Assembly: GCA_937136415.1 (NCBI GenBank)
Contig: CAKZOK010000156.1
Coordinates: 1-40,616, forward strand
Reading direction: 5' to 3'
DNA: 40,616 bases
Source of the DNA: an uncultured Cytophagales bacterium
GTDB lineage: Bacteria; Bacteroidota; Bacteroidia; Cytophagales; Bernardetiaceae
Shown here one piece after another: positions 27,177 through 35,740 of this stretch (its first letter is position 1; each line of letters starts with the position of its first letter). The position numbers were made by a program, and so were the translations under genes. The notes beneath the pieces are model-generated. The model was not told the origin of the DNA, made no database searches, and saw only the letters and a program-made list of their open reading frames with translations.

Positions 27177-27595
27177 AAGCTATTTTTGGTTATCTTAGAA
27201 AGTTTATTTTTAATAAAAGTAATCAGGTTCAAAATTTGTAAAAATAAATAAAAAATCACAAGTTTGTTCTCATTGCCAGTTCTCAAAAGTACTAAAAAAT
27301 GACTTCTCTAACAATTTTTGCACCTACCTTAATTATCGAAAATTATCTTGTATTTTAAATTGGTCTGTACTAAAAGTCTGACCTGTTTAAAATAAGCATT
27401 TAAAGCTCTCAAAAGGCTTACTTTATCAAAGTCAGACCTAAAGATACAGACTTAGACAAAATATAAGATAGAATTATTTTTACATTAAAAAACACAAAAA
27501 TGTAGAAATTATCACAAAATAAAAATAAATTTCTTTCTTAAAGAATCAAAAATTATAACATCTAAAATCTTTCGAAATATTAGTCAAAAATCATA
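27177..27595. other. Divergent intergenic region carrying family-2 repeat copy 2
   Basis: These 419 bp lie between the M20 gene (minus) and the cytochrome c peroxidase gene (plus). The twin-hairpin element at 27347-27467 occupies the middle. The rest is AT-rich, with no recognisable gene and no exact consensus promoter that I could place. Confidence 0.55.
27347..27467 (-). repeat. Family-2 twin-hairpin element, copy 2, with flipped loop
   Basis: Plus-strand order: hairpin 2 (TTTTAAATTGGTC with GACCTGTTTAAAA around TGTACTAAAAGTCT), then hairpin 1 (AAGTC and GACTT around AGACCTAAAGATACA). The whole is the reverse complement of copy 1, except that the loop of hairpin 1 faces the other way relative to its flanks. 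The stem of hairpin 1 is weaker here than in copy 1. The ends CTTGTATTTT and AAATATAAG are themselves near-inverted repeats. Confidence 0.75.
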
Positions 27596-28705
27596 ATGAA
27601 AAATAAATTTATATTACTTCTATTTCTGCCTTTTTTTGCTTGTACAGAAAAAGAAAATCCCAATCCAAAAGAAGAATTAAGAGGAAATTATCCCACTTCT
27701 GAATTACTTTATTTTGGAGATGCAAACCTTCCAACAGATAATATAACAACCTATGAAGGCATAGAATTAGGTAGAAAATTATTTTATGACAAAAGGCTCT
27801 CCTCTGACCAAACTATTTCTTGTGCCAGTTGTCATAAACAAGAATTAGCCTTTACAGACGGAAAAGCAAAAAGTATTGGTGTAAATAATGAAGAAATGCC
27901 AGTAAGTGCGATGTCTTTGGTAAATCTAACTTGGAATAATCGTTTGACATGGAACGGAAAATCTACAACCTTAGAACAACAAGCATTTTTACCTATGAAA
28001 AATCATAAAGAAATGAATCAAACTGCCGAAATTACAGCTCAGATTTTGTCAAGAACAGAAGATTACCCAGCACTTTTTGAAGAAGCATTTGGAACAAATG
28101 ACATTACAGCACAAAGAATAACAAAGGCTTTGGCACAGTTTCAAAGAATATTAATAAGCAAAAACTCAAAATATGATAAATATTTGAGAGCAGAATATCA
28201 ACCTACACAATCAGAACTTAGGGGCATTCAATTATTTTTTACGCACCCAAACGCCGAGCAAGGAATCAGAGGAGGGAATTGTGGTGATTGTCATCTAGGT
28301 TCGCTTACTTCTGGAAGTACTTTAGGGTTTGAGGGATTGCATAATAATGGATTAGATAATGACCAAAATTTGAAAGATGGGTTATTTTCTGTTACTCAAA
28401 ATCGTTTTGACAAAGGCAAATTTAGAACCCCATCACTTCGAAATATCGCCCTTACTGCACCTTACATGCACGATGGTAGATTTCAAACATTAGAAGAAGT
28501 AATCGAACATTATGATAATGGAATCCAAAAAAGCCAAACGCTTTCTTCACTCATTACGGCAGCCAGCAATGATTTTATTACTGACCCAAATGGAGAAATT
28601 CATTTGGCTCTAACAGAGCAAGAAAAAAAAGATATTATTGCCTTTTTAGAAATGCTAACCGACCAAGAGTTTATTACAAATCCCAATTTTAGTGAACCAA
28701 AATAA
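27596..28705 (+). CDS. Di-haem cytochrome c peroxidase (CcpA/MauG family), lipoprotein
   Basis: Reduces hydrogen peroxide to water with electrons from a c-type cytochrome in the periplasm. The 369 residues include a lipoprotein signal (LLFLPFFAC, Cys16), haem motifs CASCH at 76-80 and CGDCH at 229-233, and the conserved RTPSLRNIALTAPYMHDGRF region holding the distal Met of the electron-transfer haem. Anchoring to a membrane is common for Bacteroidota forms. The gene stands alone. It ends 15 bp before the triple half-site array of the next gene. Confidence 0.92.
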   Translation: MKNKFILLLFLPFFACTEKENPNPKEELRGNYPTSELLYFGDANLPTDNITTYEGIELGRKLFYDKRLSSDQTISCASCHKQELAFTDGKAKSIGVNNEEMPVSAMSLVNLTWNNRLTWNGKSTTLEQQAFLPMKNHKEMNQTAEITAQILSRTEDYPALFEEAFGTNDITAQRITKALAQFQRILISKNSKYDKYLRAEYQPTQSELRGIQLFFTHPNAEQGIRGGNCGDCHLGSLTSGSTLGFEGLHNNGLDNDQNLKDGLFSVTQNRFDKGKFRTPSLRNIALTAPYMHDGRFQTLEEVIEHYDNGIQKSQTLSSLITAASNDFITDPNGEIHLALTEQEKKDIIAFLEMLTDQEFITNPNFSEPK

Positions 28706-28720
28706 TTTCATATTCAAAAT

Positions 28721-28752
28721 TCTAACAATAAAGTTAGATTTTTCTAACTTTG
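28721..28752 (+). promoter_or_regulatory. Promoter with three TCTAAC/GTTAGA half-sites before the permease-repressor gene
   Basis: TCTAAC (28721-28726), six bases, GTTAGA (28733-28738), four bases, TCTAAC (28743-28748): three alternating half-sites giving two overlapping inverted repeats. TAACTTTG at 28745-28752 is an exact match to TAnnTTTG, so the last half-site overlaps the -7 element. The long arm AAAGTTAGA/TCTAACTTT (28730-28738/28743-28751) could also form a 9-bp hairpin and act as a terminator for the peroxidase gene. The half-site recalls the TTAG...CTAA core of DtxR-type operators. Autoregulation by the fused repressor is inference. Confidence 0.5.
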
Positions 28753-28816
28753 AGGGTAAAGATTTAAAAAAAATAGATAATTTTTAAAATCTATATTTAC
28801 GTTTTACCTTATATTC

Positions 28817-30100
28817 ATGAATGAAATAATAGATTTTTTGTTATTGACAGAGCCTAATACTCGTTATGTTGTTTTGGGTTCGATTCTTTTGGGAGCAAGT
28901 TCGGCTATTGTAGGTTGCTTTACTTTTTTACAAAAACGTGCCTTAGTTGGTGATGCTGTTGCGCATTCTGTCTTACCAGGGGTGTGTGGTGCTTTTTTGA
29001 TGGCAGGTACAAAAAATCCATTTTTTCTAATTATTGGTGCTTTTATTTCGGGTTGGCTTTCTATTATTTGTATGAATTTGATTACAAAATATAGCAAACT
29101 CAAAGAAGATACGGCTGTTGCACTTATTCTGTCTGTTTTTTTTGGTTTTGGAGTAATGCTTCTTACTTATATTCAGCAATCTGGAAACGCTTCTCAATCT
29201 GGTTTAGAAAGTTTTTTGTTTGGAAAAGCTGCTGCACTTGTGGGAAGTGATGTCTGGATTTTTGGTGGTTTGGCTGCTTTGATGCTTCTTTTGGTAGGGC
29301 TTTTTTATAAAGAATTTATTATTGTTATTTTTCATAAACATTTTGCCCAAACACTTGGACTTCCTATTGTTGCTATCGAAATTTTGCTCACTACACTCAC
29401 TGTTTTGGCTGTTGTGGTAGGTATTCAATCTGTGGGCGTTGTTTTGATGGCTGCCATGCTCGTAACACCTGCTGCTGCTGCTCGTTTTTGGACAAACAAA
29501 TTAGACAAAATGCTTTTCATTTCTGCTGGTTTTGGTGCTTTAGCAGCGATTGGAGGTGCTTTTGTTTCTTATATCCAAACACAAATGCCAACAGGACCTT
29601 GGATTGTTTTGGTAGCTTCCATGATTGCAATGATTTCATTTTTCTTTGCTCCCAAAAAAGGAATTGTGGCAAGAAAACGAAGACAATATTTGTACAAAAA
29701 ACAGATTTTAGAAGAAAATATTTTAAAAGCCATTTATCATATTACAGAAAAAGATACCACAAAATCAATTTCTTCTTTAGAAGATATTGGACTTCAAAGA
29801 CAATTTAAGCCTACTTTACTCAAAAAATCACTAAAAAAACTAACTCAAAAAAAGTTTGTCTTACAAAACAAAGATGGTTGGCAGCTTACAGAAAAAGGAA
29901 ATAAAAAAGCAAAACGATTAGTCAAATTACACCGTCTTTGGGAATTATATTTGACTGAATTTGTACGCCTTGCTCCTGACCATGTACACGAAGCTGCCGA
30001 AGCCTTAGAGCATATTTTGACTCCAGAAATTGAAGCTCAATTAGAAGCAAAACTAAAATATCCACAAAAAGACCCTCATGATAGAGAAATTCCGTATTGA
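28817..30100 (+). CDS. Metal ABC transporter permease (ABC-3) fused to a DtxR/MntR-like repressor
   Basis: The N-terminal half (about 1-275) is a ZnuB/MntB/TroC-type permease with about eight membrane segments and conserved sequence (LLGASSAIVGCFTFLQKRAL, GDAVAHSVLPGV, SVGVVLMAAMLVTPAAAARF). It moves Mn, Zn or Fe across the inner membrane. After a basic linker (VARKRRQYLYKK) come a winged helix (about 295-365) and a DtxR-like dimerisation domain with His372, Glu376, His391, Glu395, Glu398 and His399. Glu395 sits where DtxR has Cys102, as in MntR. By my alignment, two N-terminal MntR ligands (Asp8, Glu11) are Asn and Lys here. No ATPase or binding-protein gene is adjacent. The layout matches chlamydial YtgCR. 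Confidence 0.88.
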   Translation: MNEIIDFLLLTEPNTRYVVLGSILLGASSAIVGCFTFLQKRALVGDAVAHSVLPGVCGAFLMAGTKNPFFLIIGAFISGWLSIICMNLITKYSKLKEDTAVALILSVFFGFGVMLLTYIQQSGNASQSGLESFLFGKAAALVGSDVWIFGGLAALMLLLVGLFYKEFIIVIFHKHFAQTLGLPIVAIEILLTTLTVLAVVVGIQSVGVVLMAAMLVTPAAAARFWTNKLDKMLFISAGFGALAAIGGAFVSYIQTQMPTGPWIVLVASMIAMISFFFAPKKGIVARKRRQYLYKKQILEENILKAIYHITEKDTTKSISSLEDIGLQRQFKPTLLKKSLKKLTQKKFVLQNKDGWQLTEKGNKKAKRLVKLHRLWELYLTEFVRLAPDHVHEAAEALEHILTPEIEAQLEAKLKYPQKDPHDREIPY

Positions 30101-30113
30101 TTTTATTTAAAAA

Positions 30114-30569
30114 CTAAACCCCAAATTGAGATAAATGATGGTCAAGGTGTTTGTAAAACATATTATTCCATTCTTTTGCTTTCAGTGTTCCAAAAGAATG
30201 AGATTCTTTATTCTCAAAATAATTTTCTCCTAATTCTTGTGTCTTTTGGATATGTTCGATTAATCGTTTTTTTTCAGCTTCGAAGGCTCGCTCATCTTTT
30301 ATAATAAATTGAGGTGCAGTTTGTCCATTTTTGGTAAAGGGAGCTTCTCCCACCACTTTATTTTTTACAAATGATTTTAAAATAAATTTTATCAAAGCGT
30401 TCGGTTTTTTATGTTTTCCTTCCTCATAAACCATTTCATAGGTTACGTTACAATGAGCAAGCATTTTTTCAATACTCATTTTGCCCCAAAGAGGTTGTGT
30501 TTGTGGAGTTAATTTTTCGATACGAGTAATAACTTCATCACTAACTGTTTTATCAAAAATATTTTTCAT
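30114..30569 (-). CDS. DUF1569 family protein (DinB-like four-helix fold)
   Basis: I place the start at 30569 (MKNIFDKTV...), giving 151 residues. The longer in-frame extension upstream is K/N/F-rich and unlike coding sequence of this family. The helix MSIEKMLAHCNVTYEM and the C-terminal FYKHLDHHLSQFGV carry histidines placed as in the DinB/DUF1569 metal site. The family fold resembles DinB thiol-dependent metalloenzymes, but no activity is known for this group. It converges on the permease-repressor gene with only 13 bp between their stops. Confidence 0.8.
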   Translation of the reverse strand: MKNIFDKTVSDEVITRIEKLTPQTQPLWGKMSIEKMLAHCNVTYEMVYEEGKHKKPNALIKFILKSFVKNKVVGEAPFTKNGQTAPQFIIKDERAFEAEKKRLIEHIQKTQELGENYFENKESHSFGTLKAKEWNNMFYKHLDHHLSQFGV

Positions 30570-30987
30570 TATTTTATCTTGGTATTGTTTTGCTAAAAAA
30601 CAATGCAATATACTTATTTTTTGATAAAAAAATAAATTTTTAGCCTTTTTTATGCTAATTTTGGTAGCATTTTTTTTCACAAAAAAAATATTCATAGAAA
30701 AAAAATGCCATTTGGTAGAAATCAAAAATTAATAGTATAAAAATATAGAAAGTGGTCTGATTTTTACTTAAATTTATGCGTAGTCAATAAAAAAACAGTT
30801 TTGATTTTTTTCAATCATTTGTTGGTAATAATTCAAAAAGTTAGTATCTTTTGGATAAATTTAACAATAGCAGAAATTAATAAGATATAGAAAATACATA
30901 ATCCAAAAAATTATGGTCATTTTTCACATCAAAATCCTGTTTTCTGTGTTATTTTAATTCTCATTTTTAAGGCTAAATATATTCATT
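30570..30987. other. Divergent promoter region of the DUF1569 and SpoIIE-type genes
   Basis: These 418 bp have no gene or strong hairpin. A possible plus-strand promoter is TTG at 30822-30824, a 20-nt spacer, then TATCTTTT at 30845-30852, one base away from the TAnnTTTG consensus. It would give a leader of about 130 nt. Confidence 0.35.
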
Positions 30988-33747
30988 TTGCCAACTCATT
31001 TTTTCAGACAAGAATCTTTTTTATTTAATTTTAGCTTCAAGAAATATTCATTTTTGAGGATTTTTTGCTTGCTCTTAATATTTTTCACATCTTTTTTGGC
31101 AGAAGCTCAAGTATTTGAGTTGAGTGATTCTACAAAAGTATATTCTTTAGGAGAAGATGTCTATGTTTTGCCTGATAAGCAAGGAACACTTACCATAGAC
31201 GAAGTAAGTAGAACAAATAAGGTGAAAGATTTTCGTCTTTATAAAGATGTAAAGCCAGTTTATGAGAGTGATACAGATATTTACTGGGTTCGTTTTACAC
31301 TAAAAAATACTTTTGAAAGTCGTAAATTATATGTTTTGAAGGCAAGAGATGCCGAAGTAGCTTATCTTTATACTCCCACTACAAACGGAATTAGTTATAT
31401 AAGAACTCAAGACGGTATTATTTATCCTTATCATAGCAGAAATATCAAAATTGACCGTTCGGCGTGCTTTGTAATTACTTTGGATAAATTTGAATCTAAA
31501 ACTTTTTTTCTTCGTGTAGAACACCGTACAGCATTTGCCCGACAAAACAAACAACTTCTTAATACATTAGAACATCTTACTATAGAAGATGTGGCTCGTT
31601 CGATTGATTTAGCTAAAGAGCGTCGTTATTATCAAGGTTTTTATTTGGGTGCAATCGTTCTTTTGGCTCTTAATAGTTTGTTTGTTTCTTTTCTTTTTAG
31701 AGATAAACGTTATTTATATTATGTAGGTTTTCTTTTTATGGCAGCTCTATTAAATATGATTTCTGAGGAGTATGTTGTAGAGTTTTTTGTCCCTAATAAT
31801 CCAACTATTAACTTACTTTTAATCGTTCCTATTACTTCATTAGTATGGTTTTTTTATACTTTATTCTTTAGAGCTTTCTTAAACCTTAAAAAAGTAGCTC
31901 CTTTTTGGGATAAGTTTTTTATTGGTCTTGCTATTTTATGTTTAATTATTTTTGGACTGACTTTCATTGGTCTTTATAAGATGCAATGGATGGTCGCTTT
32001 ATTAGTTTTTATTATTACCACTGCTTTAGTTGTCAATATTGGTGTTGTAATTAGGCTCAAACACCGTCCTGCTTCTTTCTTATTGGCTGCTAACTTTATT
32101 TTTTTTACAGGGATTTTGATTTTGACATTAGCTCAATTAGAAGTTATCTCTAGAAATTATTTTACCATGCATGCTTCTCAAGTTGCTGATATTCTTCTAG
32201 GATTATTTGTTTCTTTGGGGCTTGCTGACCGAGTCAATTATTTGCGTACAGAAATAGAGCGTCGAAACAATGAAAATAGAACTCTGATAGAAGAACAAAA
32301 AACAAAATTAGAAAAAGAAGTAGCCGAGCGTACACGAGAGATTACAAAAATAAATATGGAACTTATTACACAACAAGAAGAAGTAACACGCCAAAAGGAA
32401 CAAATTGAAAAGGCAAATGATAACCTAAAAGGACAACAAGGCGAACTACGAAAAGCCTATCAAGATATTAATTTATTAAGTGATATTGGTAGGGATATTA
32501 CAGCTTCTTTGGATATTGGAGTAATTATAAATACAGTTTATAAGCACGTTGAAGAAATGATGGACGCTACTGTTTTTGGAATCGGAACATATAGCAACGA
32601 ACGCCAAGTTATAGGATTTAGTCATTTTTATAAAGAAGGAGAAATGCTACCTTATAGAGAAGCCTCTATCAATGACGATAGGCTTTCAGCATGGTGTGCC
32701 AGAACCAAAAAACCTATTTTTATAAATGATTTTGATGAAGAATATCAAGAATATTTAGAAGAAAAAGCTCGTGGAGTTTTGGTAGAAGAACGACACTCTA
32801 TTATTTATTATCCTTTGATTCAAGAAGGCAATTTATTAGGTGTAATAACTGTTCAAAGCCCTCTCAAAAATGCTTATTCTCGCACTCATTATCGTATTTT
32901 GGAAAGCATGGCTGCTTATATTACGATTGCACTTTCAAACTATGATGCCTATCAAACAATTCAATTAGCCAAAGATGAGATTGATAGAAAAAATTTACAA
33001 ATTACAGATTCGTTGCGCTATGCAAGAGATATTCAAAGTGTAATTTTGCCTGGTGAGCGTCGTTTTAATCGTGTCTTTAAAGAGCATTTTTTACTTTACA
33101 AACCCAAAGATTTTGTTTCTGGTGATTTCTTTTGGATAGAGCAATACGAAAACAAAACTTTTGTAGGTGTAATTGACTGTACTGGACACGGAGTTCCAGG
33201 GGCATTTATGTCGCTTATCGGAACAATGCAACTCAATCAAATTCTTTCCAAAACACAAGAACCATCTGAAATTTTGGATAATCTTCATATTGGAATCAAG
33301 AAAGCATTAAAACAGGATATTTATCATAATGATGATGGAATGGACGTTTGTTTGTGTTCGATCGAACATTTAGAGGAAATAAATAAATATAAAATACTTT
33401 TTGCAGGAGCAAAAAGACCTCTTTATTATGTAACTGAAGAATCTTTGCATCAGCTTAAAGGAACTAGAAAAACGATTGGAGGAAGAGGACGAAATGAAAA
33501 ATTATTCGAACAAGAGGAAGTTTGGCTTAATGAAGGAGATACAATTTATCTAACCACAGATGGATATGTCGACCAATCTTCTCCACAAAAAAAGAAAATA
33601 GGAACGATGCAACTACTCACTTGGATAGAACAAATTTCGATGCAACCTATGAACAAACAAGGAGATTTTCTAAGTGATGAACTTAAAAAGCATCAACAAA
33701 ATATAGAACAAAGAGATGATATTACACTTTTAGGAATAAGATTATAA
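30988..33747 (+). CDS. 7TMR-DISM receptor with GAF domain and SpoIIE-type PP2C phosphatase
   Basis: A 919-residue membrane sensor. Domains in order: signal sequence (about 18-41, ending AEAQ); extracellular 7TMR-DISMED2-like domain (about 45-180); seven-helix 7TMR-DISM (about 212-415); coiled coil with KLEKEVAERTREI (about 425-490); GAF (about 496-655); and SpoIIE/PP2C phosphatase (about 671-919) with GDFFW, DCTGHGVPGAFMS, TDGYVDQSSP and RDDITLLGI. It probably turns an external or small-molecule signal into dephosphorylation of an anti-sigma antagonist-like partner. The start is TTG 30988; an in-frame ATG at 30913 is blocked by a stop. The small protein at 35325-35633 is anti-sigma-like but not clearly its partner. 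Confidence 0.9.
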   Translation: MPTHFFRQESFLFNFSFKKYSFLRIFCLLLIFFTSFLAEAQVFELSDSTKVYSLGEDVYVLPDKQGTLTIDEVSRTNKVKDFRLYKDVKPVYESDTDIYWVRFTLKNTFESRKLYVLKARDAEVAYLYTPTTNGISYIRTQDGIIYPYHSRNIKIDRSACFVITLDKFESKTFFLRVEHRTAFARQNKQLLNTLEHLTIEDVARSIDLAKERRYYQGFYLGAIVLLALNSLFVSFLFRDKRYLYYVGFLFMAALLNMISEEYVVEFFVPNNPTINLLLIVPITSLVWFFYTLFFRAFLNLKKVAPFWDKFFIGLAILCLIIFGLTFIGLYKMQWMVALLVFIITTALVVNIGVVIRLKHRPASFLLAANFIFFTGILILTLAQLEVISRNYFTMHASQVADILLGLFVSLGLADRVNYLRTEIERRNNENRTLIEEQKTKLEKEVAERTREITKINMELITQQEEVTRQKEQIEKANDNLKGQQGELRKAYQDINLLSDIGRDITASLDIGVIINTVYKHVEEMMDATVFGIGTYSNERQVIGFSHFYKEGEMLPYREASINDDRLSAWCARTKKPIFINDFDEEYQEYLEEKARGVLVEERHSIIYYPLIQEGNLLGVITVQSPLKNAYSRTHYRILESMAAYITIALSNYDAYQTIQLAKDEIDRKNLQITDSLRYARDIQSVILPGERRFNRVFKEHFLLYKPKDFVSGDFFWIEQYENKTFVGVIDCTGHGVPGAFMSLIGTMQLNQILSKTQEPSEILDNLHIGIKKALKQDIYHNDDGMDVCLCSIEHLEEINKYKILFAGAKRPLYYVTEESLHQLKGTRKTIGGRGRNEKLFEQEEVWLNEGDTIYLTTDGYVDQSSPQKKKIGTMQLLTWIEQISMQPMNKQGDFLSDELKKHQQNIEQRDDITLLGIRL

Positions 33748-33770
33748 CAACTAAAAAATTATCTTTTTTT

Positions 33771-33916
33771 GGTGGTGTTACACAAAGTATGATTTTTTTA
33801 AAGCGTTTTAGAATAGCAAAATTATACAACTAAAAACTACCCACAATGCCGTTGTTGGTGTTTTAGCAAAGCGACACCAACAACCAAATAACTTATCATA
33901 CTTTTTACAACATCAC
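33771..33916 (+). mobile_element. Family-1 MITE-like element, complete copy with 9-bp duplication
   Basis: A 146-bp element between two convergent genes. The left end GGTGGTGTTACACAAAGTAT... and the right end, read inward on the minus strand from 33916 (GTGATGTTGTAAAAAGTATG...), agree at 18 of 22 positions. A central hairpin (GTTGTTGGTGT 33851-33861, ACACCAACAAC 33874-33884) has 11 perfect pairs. TCTTTTTTT is present immediately left (33762-33770) and right (33917-33925), as for a target duplication, although its simple sequence weakens the argument. It has no ORF. No matching transposase is in the window, so it would need one from elsewhere. Confidence 0.8.
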
Positions 33917-33929
33917 TCTTTTTTTATAT

Positions 33930-35192
33930 CTAATCAGCTCTAAGTGCTACAATAGGTGCAATTTTGGCAGCTTTGTAAGCAGGAAAAAAACCAGCTAAAG
34001 CACCCGAAACAACTAACAAACCAATAGCTACCAAAACAACATATAAATCTACTTCTGGATTTCTAAAAAAAGAATCACCTCCACCACCATCACCAACTAA
34101 TATTTTCATTCCCATAATTGCACCAACTCCTAAAGTAAGCCCAAAAAAACCAGCCACAGAAGTAATCACAATCGCCTCACTAACAATCAAACTAACAATA
34201 GAATAAGGTGTTGCACCAAGAGCTTTTCTGACTCCAATTTCTTTAGTACGCTCTTTTACAATAATGAGCATAATATTACTTACTCCAATTATTCCTGCCA
34301 AGATAGTCATCAAACTAACTATCCAGACAAAACCACGAATAAAAAGAAAAAGCATCTGAAATTTTTCAAAATCTTCTACAGTATTTCGAACTCGTACAGC
34401 TCTATCATCATTAGGAGAAAACTTATGGCGTGCAGCAAAATTTTTCTGAATTTCTTTTTTTATTGCATTCGATTCTTCAACAGAAGCATCTCCAACAGTT
34501 ATCATAAGCTGATTAATTCTACTTTTTCCATTAAAGGCAAGTTGCGCCGTTGTGATAGGCAGATAGACATTTTGCATCTCTCTTTCACTTCCATTATCTG
34601 AAAAAACACCTACTACTTGAAAAGGAACATCACCCAAAACAACCCATTTTCCAATAGGAAATTGAGGGTTTTCTTTAAATTTTTCAAATAATTCTTCAGC
34701 CACTAATTTTCCAATTACGATTACTTTGCGCTTTTGTTCTAAATCTGTTTGATTAATAAAACGACCAATATCCATTTGTGTCTGTTCAAGATATTTGTGG
34801 TCTGGATGAACGGCACGGGTATTATATGAAGAGCTTTTATCATTATAACGAATAACATAGTCACCTCTCAAATAAAACCGTCCTGTTTTGTATTCGACTC
34901 CCTCTATCTTGCCTAAAGCCTCATAATCTTCATTTTTGAATTGAATTTGACGACCAACAGGCATTCCTTTATAGGCTATCGAAGTTTGTCCATCATAAAG
35001 CCACAAACTATTTACTGCGTCATCTCTAAAATTATACTCAACACCATTTTGCAATCCTTTTCCTGCCCCTAAAAGCAAAACAAGCATAAAAATACCCCAG
35101 CCAACTCCCAAAGCTGTCAGTGAAGTTCGAAGTTTGTGCCTAAAAAGTGTGTCAATTATTTCAGTCCATTTATCAGTATCTATTATTCTCAT
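33930..35192 (-). CDS. MacB/FtsX-type ABC transporter permease
   Basis: A 420-residue protein with the MacB layout. One N-terminal membrane helix (about 22-43, SLTALGVGWGIFMLVLLLGAGKG) is followed by a large periplasmic core (about 50-275) with the MacB_PCD pattern (VIGKLVAEELF, PIGKWVVLGDVPFQVVGVF). Three C-terminal helices form the FtsX domain (ERTKEIGVRKALGATPYSI). These proteins work with an ATPase and often an outer-membrane partner in mechanotransmission or efflux. No ATPase gene is adjacent, so the partner must be encoded elsewhere. The stop codon lies five bases beyond the repeat element's right flank. Confidence 0.9.
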   Translation of the reverse strand: MRIIDTDKWTEIIDTLFRHKLRTSLTALGVGWGIFMLVLLLGAGKGLQNGVEYNFRDDAVNSLWLYDGQTSIAYKGMPVGRQIQFKNEDYEALGKIEGVEYKTGRFYLRGDYVIRYNDKSSSYNTRAVHPDHKYLEQTQMDIGRFINQTDLEQKRKVIVIGKLVAEELFEKFKENPQFPIGKWVVLGDVPFQVVGVFSDNGSEREMQNVYLPITTAQLAFNGKSRINQLMITVGDASVEESNAIKKEIQKNFAARHKFSPNDDRAVRVRNTVEDFEKFQMLFLFIRGFVWIVSLMTILAGIIGVSNIMLIIVKERTKEIGVRKALGATPYSIVSLIVSEAIVITSVAGFFGLTLGVGAIMGMKILVGDGGGGDSFFRNPEVDLYVVLVAIGLLVVSGALAGFFPAYKAAKIAPIVALRAD

Positions 35193-35324
35193 AAAAATAA
35201 TTATGAATTAAAAATTAAGGTTATTTTCTCTTGCTAAATTTATTGTCCTCTTAAATATAAAGAAAGTCTTATTTGAAATTGTCCTATTATGCTATTTTTA
35301 ACGGATTTTAGTTTTCATAACTCA

Positions 35325-35633
35325 TCAAAATAATTCAAAAATTGCCCAAACTGCCATTCCCAAAATCAAAACAATCAGAATCCAAAGATACCAAGGTGCA
35401 GTTTTTTGATTGGATTTGGAGAAAGGTTGTTCGCCTTCAATATCTCTGTAAAGTTGAAAATAAGCACGCCGAGCATTTGTCATTCCTTCCAAAATTTGTT
35501 GATGTTGTTTGAAAGAATTAGCAAACTCTTTATCTTCTTTCAGCCTTTGTTCGAAATCTTTTTTTTCTTTTTCTAAAAGTTGGTCAGATAAATACGCATT
35601 AAATTCTTGAGAAGACGGATTTGATAGATTCAT
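35325..35633 (-). CDS. Small anti-sigma-factor-like protein with C-terminal membrane helix
   Basis: A 102-residue protein. The N-terminal helical segment FNAYLSDQLLEKEKKDFEQRLKEDKEFANSF resembles the zinc-less anti-sigma domain start (a bundle with acidic and basic helices). A single transmembrane helix lies at about 80-101 (YLWILIVLILGMAVWAIFEL). No HxxxCxxC zinc motif and no sigma factor gene are seen. Many Bacteroidota proteins with this layout are annotated as hypothetical. It is transcribed toward the MacB gene 132 bp away and divergent from ctlX. Confidence 0.6.
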   Translation of the reverse strand: MNLSNPSSQEFNAYLSDQLLEKEKKDFEQRLKEDKEFANSFKQHQQILEGMTNARRAYFQLYRDIEGEQPFSKSNQKTAPWYLWILIVLILGMAVWAIFELF

Positions 35634-35664
35634 AGATTATTTAAAAAATGGACTCTTTTGATAT

Positions 35665-35699
35665 TTTGGCACAAAATAAATATTTTATATTTAATTTTG
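35665..35699 (+). promoter_or_regulatory. Consensus Bacteroidota promoter of the CtlX-like gene
   Basis: TTTG (35665-35668), a 23-nt spacer and TAATTTTG (35692-35699) match the Bacteroidota TTTG/TAnnTTTG pattern. The predicted transcript begins near 35706, inside the longer open frame, which supports ATG 35741 as the true start of the gene. Confidence 0.5.
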
Positions 35700-35740
35700 T
35701 TCAATTATTTATAAATAAATTACCTTTTTTCTATAAAAAA

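Noticed and set aside
30570..30725. N-terminal extension of the DUF1569 protein
   Set aside because: Residues are low-complexity K, N and F and unlike the family; the domain begins at MKNIFDKTV.
33762..33770. The 9-bp flank as firm proof of transposition
   Set aside because: TCTTTTTTT is simple sequence in AT-rich DNA, so I treat it as support only, not proof.
33851..33884. tRNA- or riboswitch-like fold in the central hairpin of family 1
   Set aside because: A single stem-loop without T-arm, anticodon or conserved aptamer features, and it recurs as part of a dispersed element.
35648..35740. N-terminal extension of the CtlX-like protein
   Set aside because: The region contains a consensus promoter and no family similarity.
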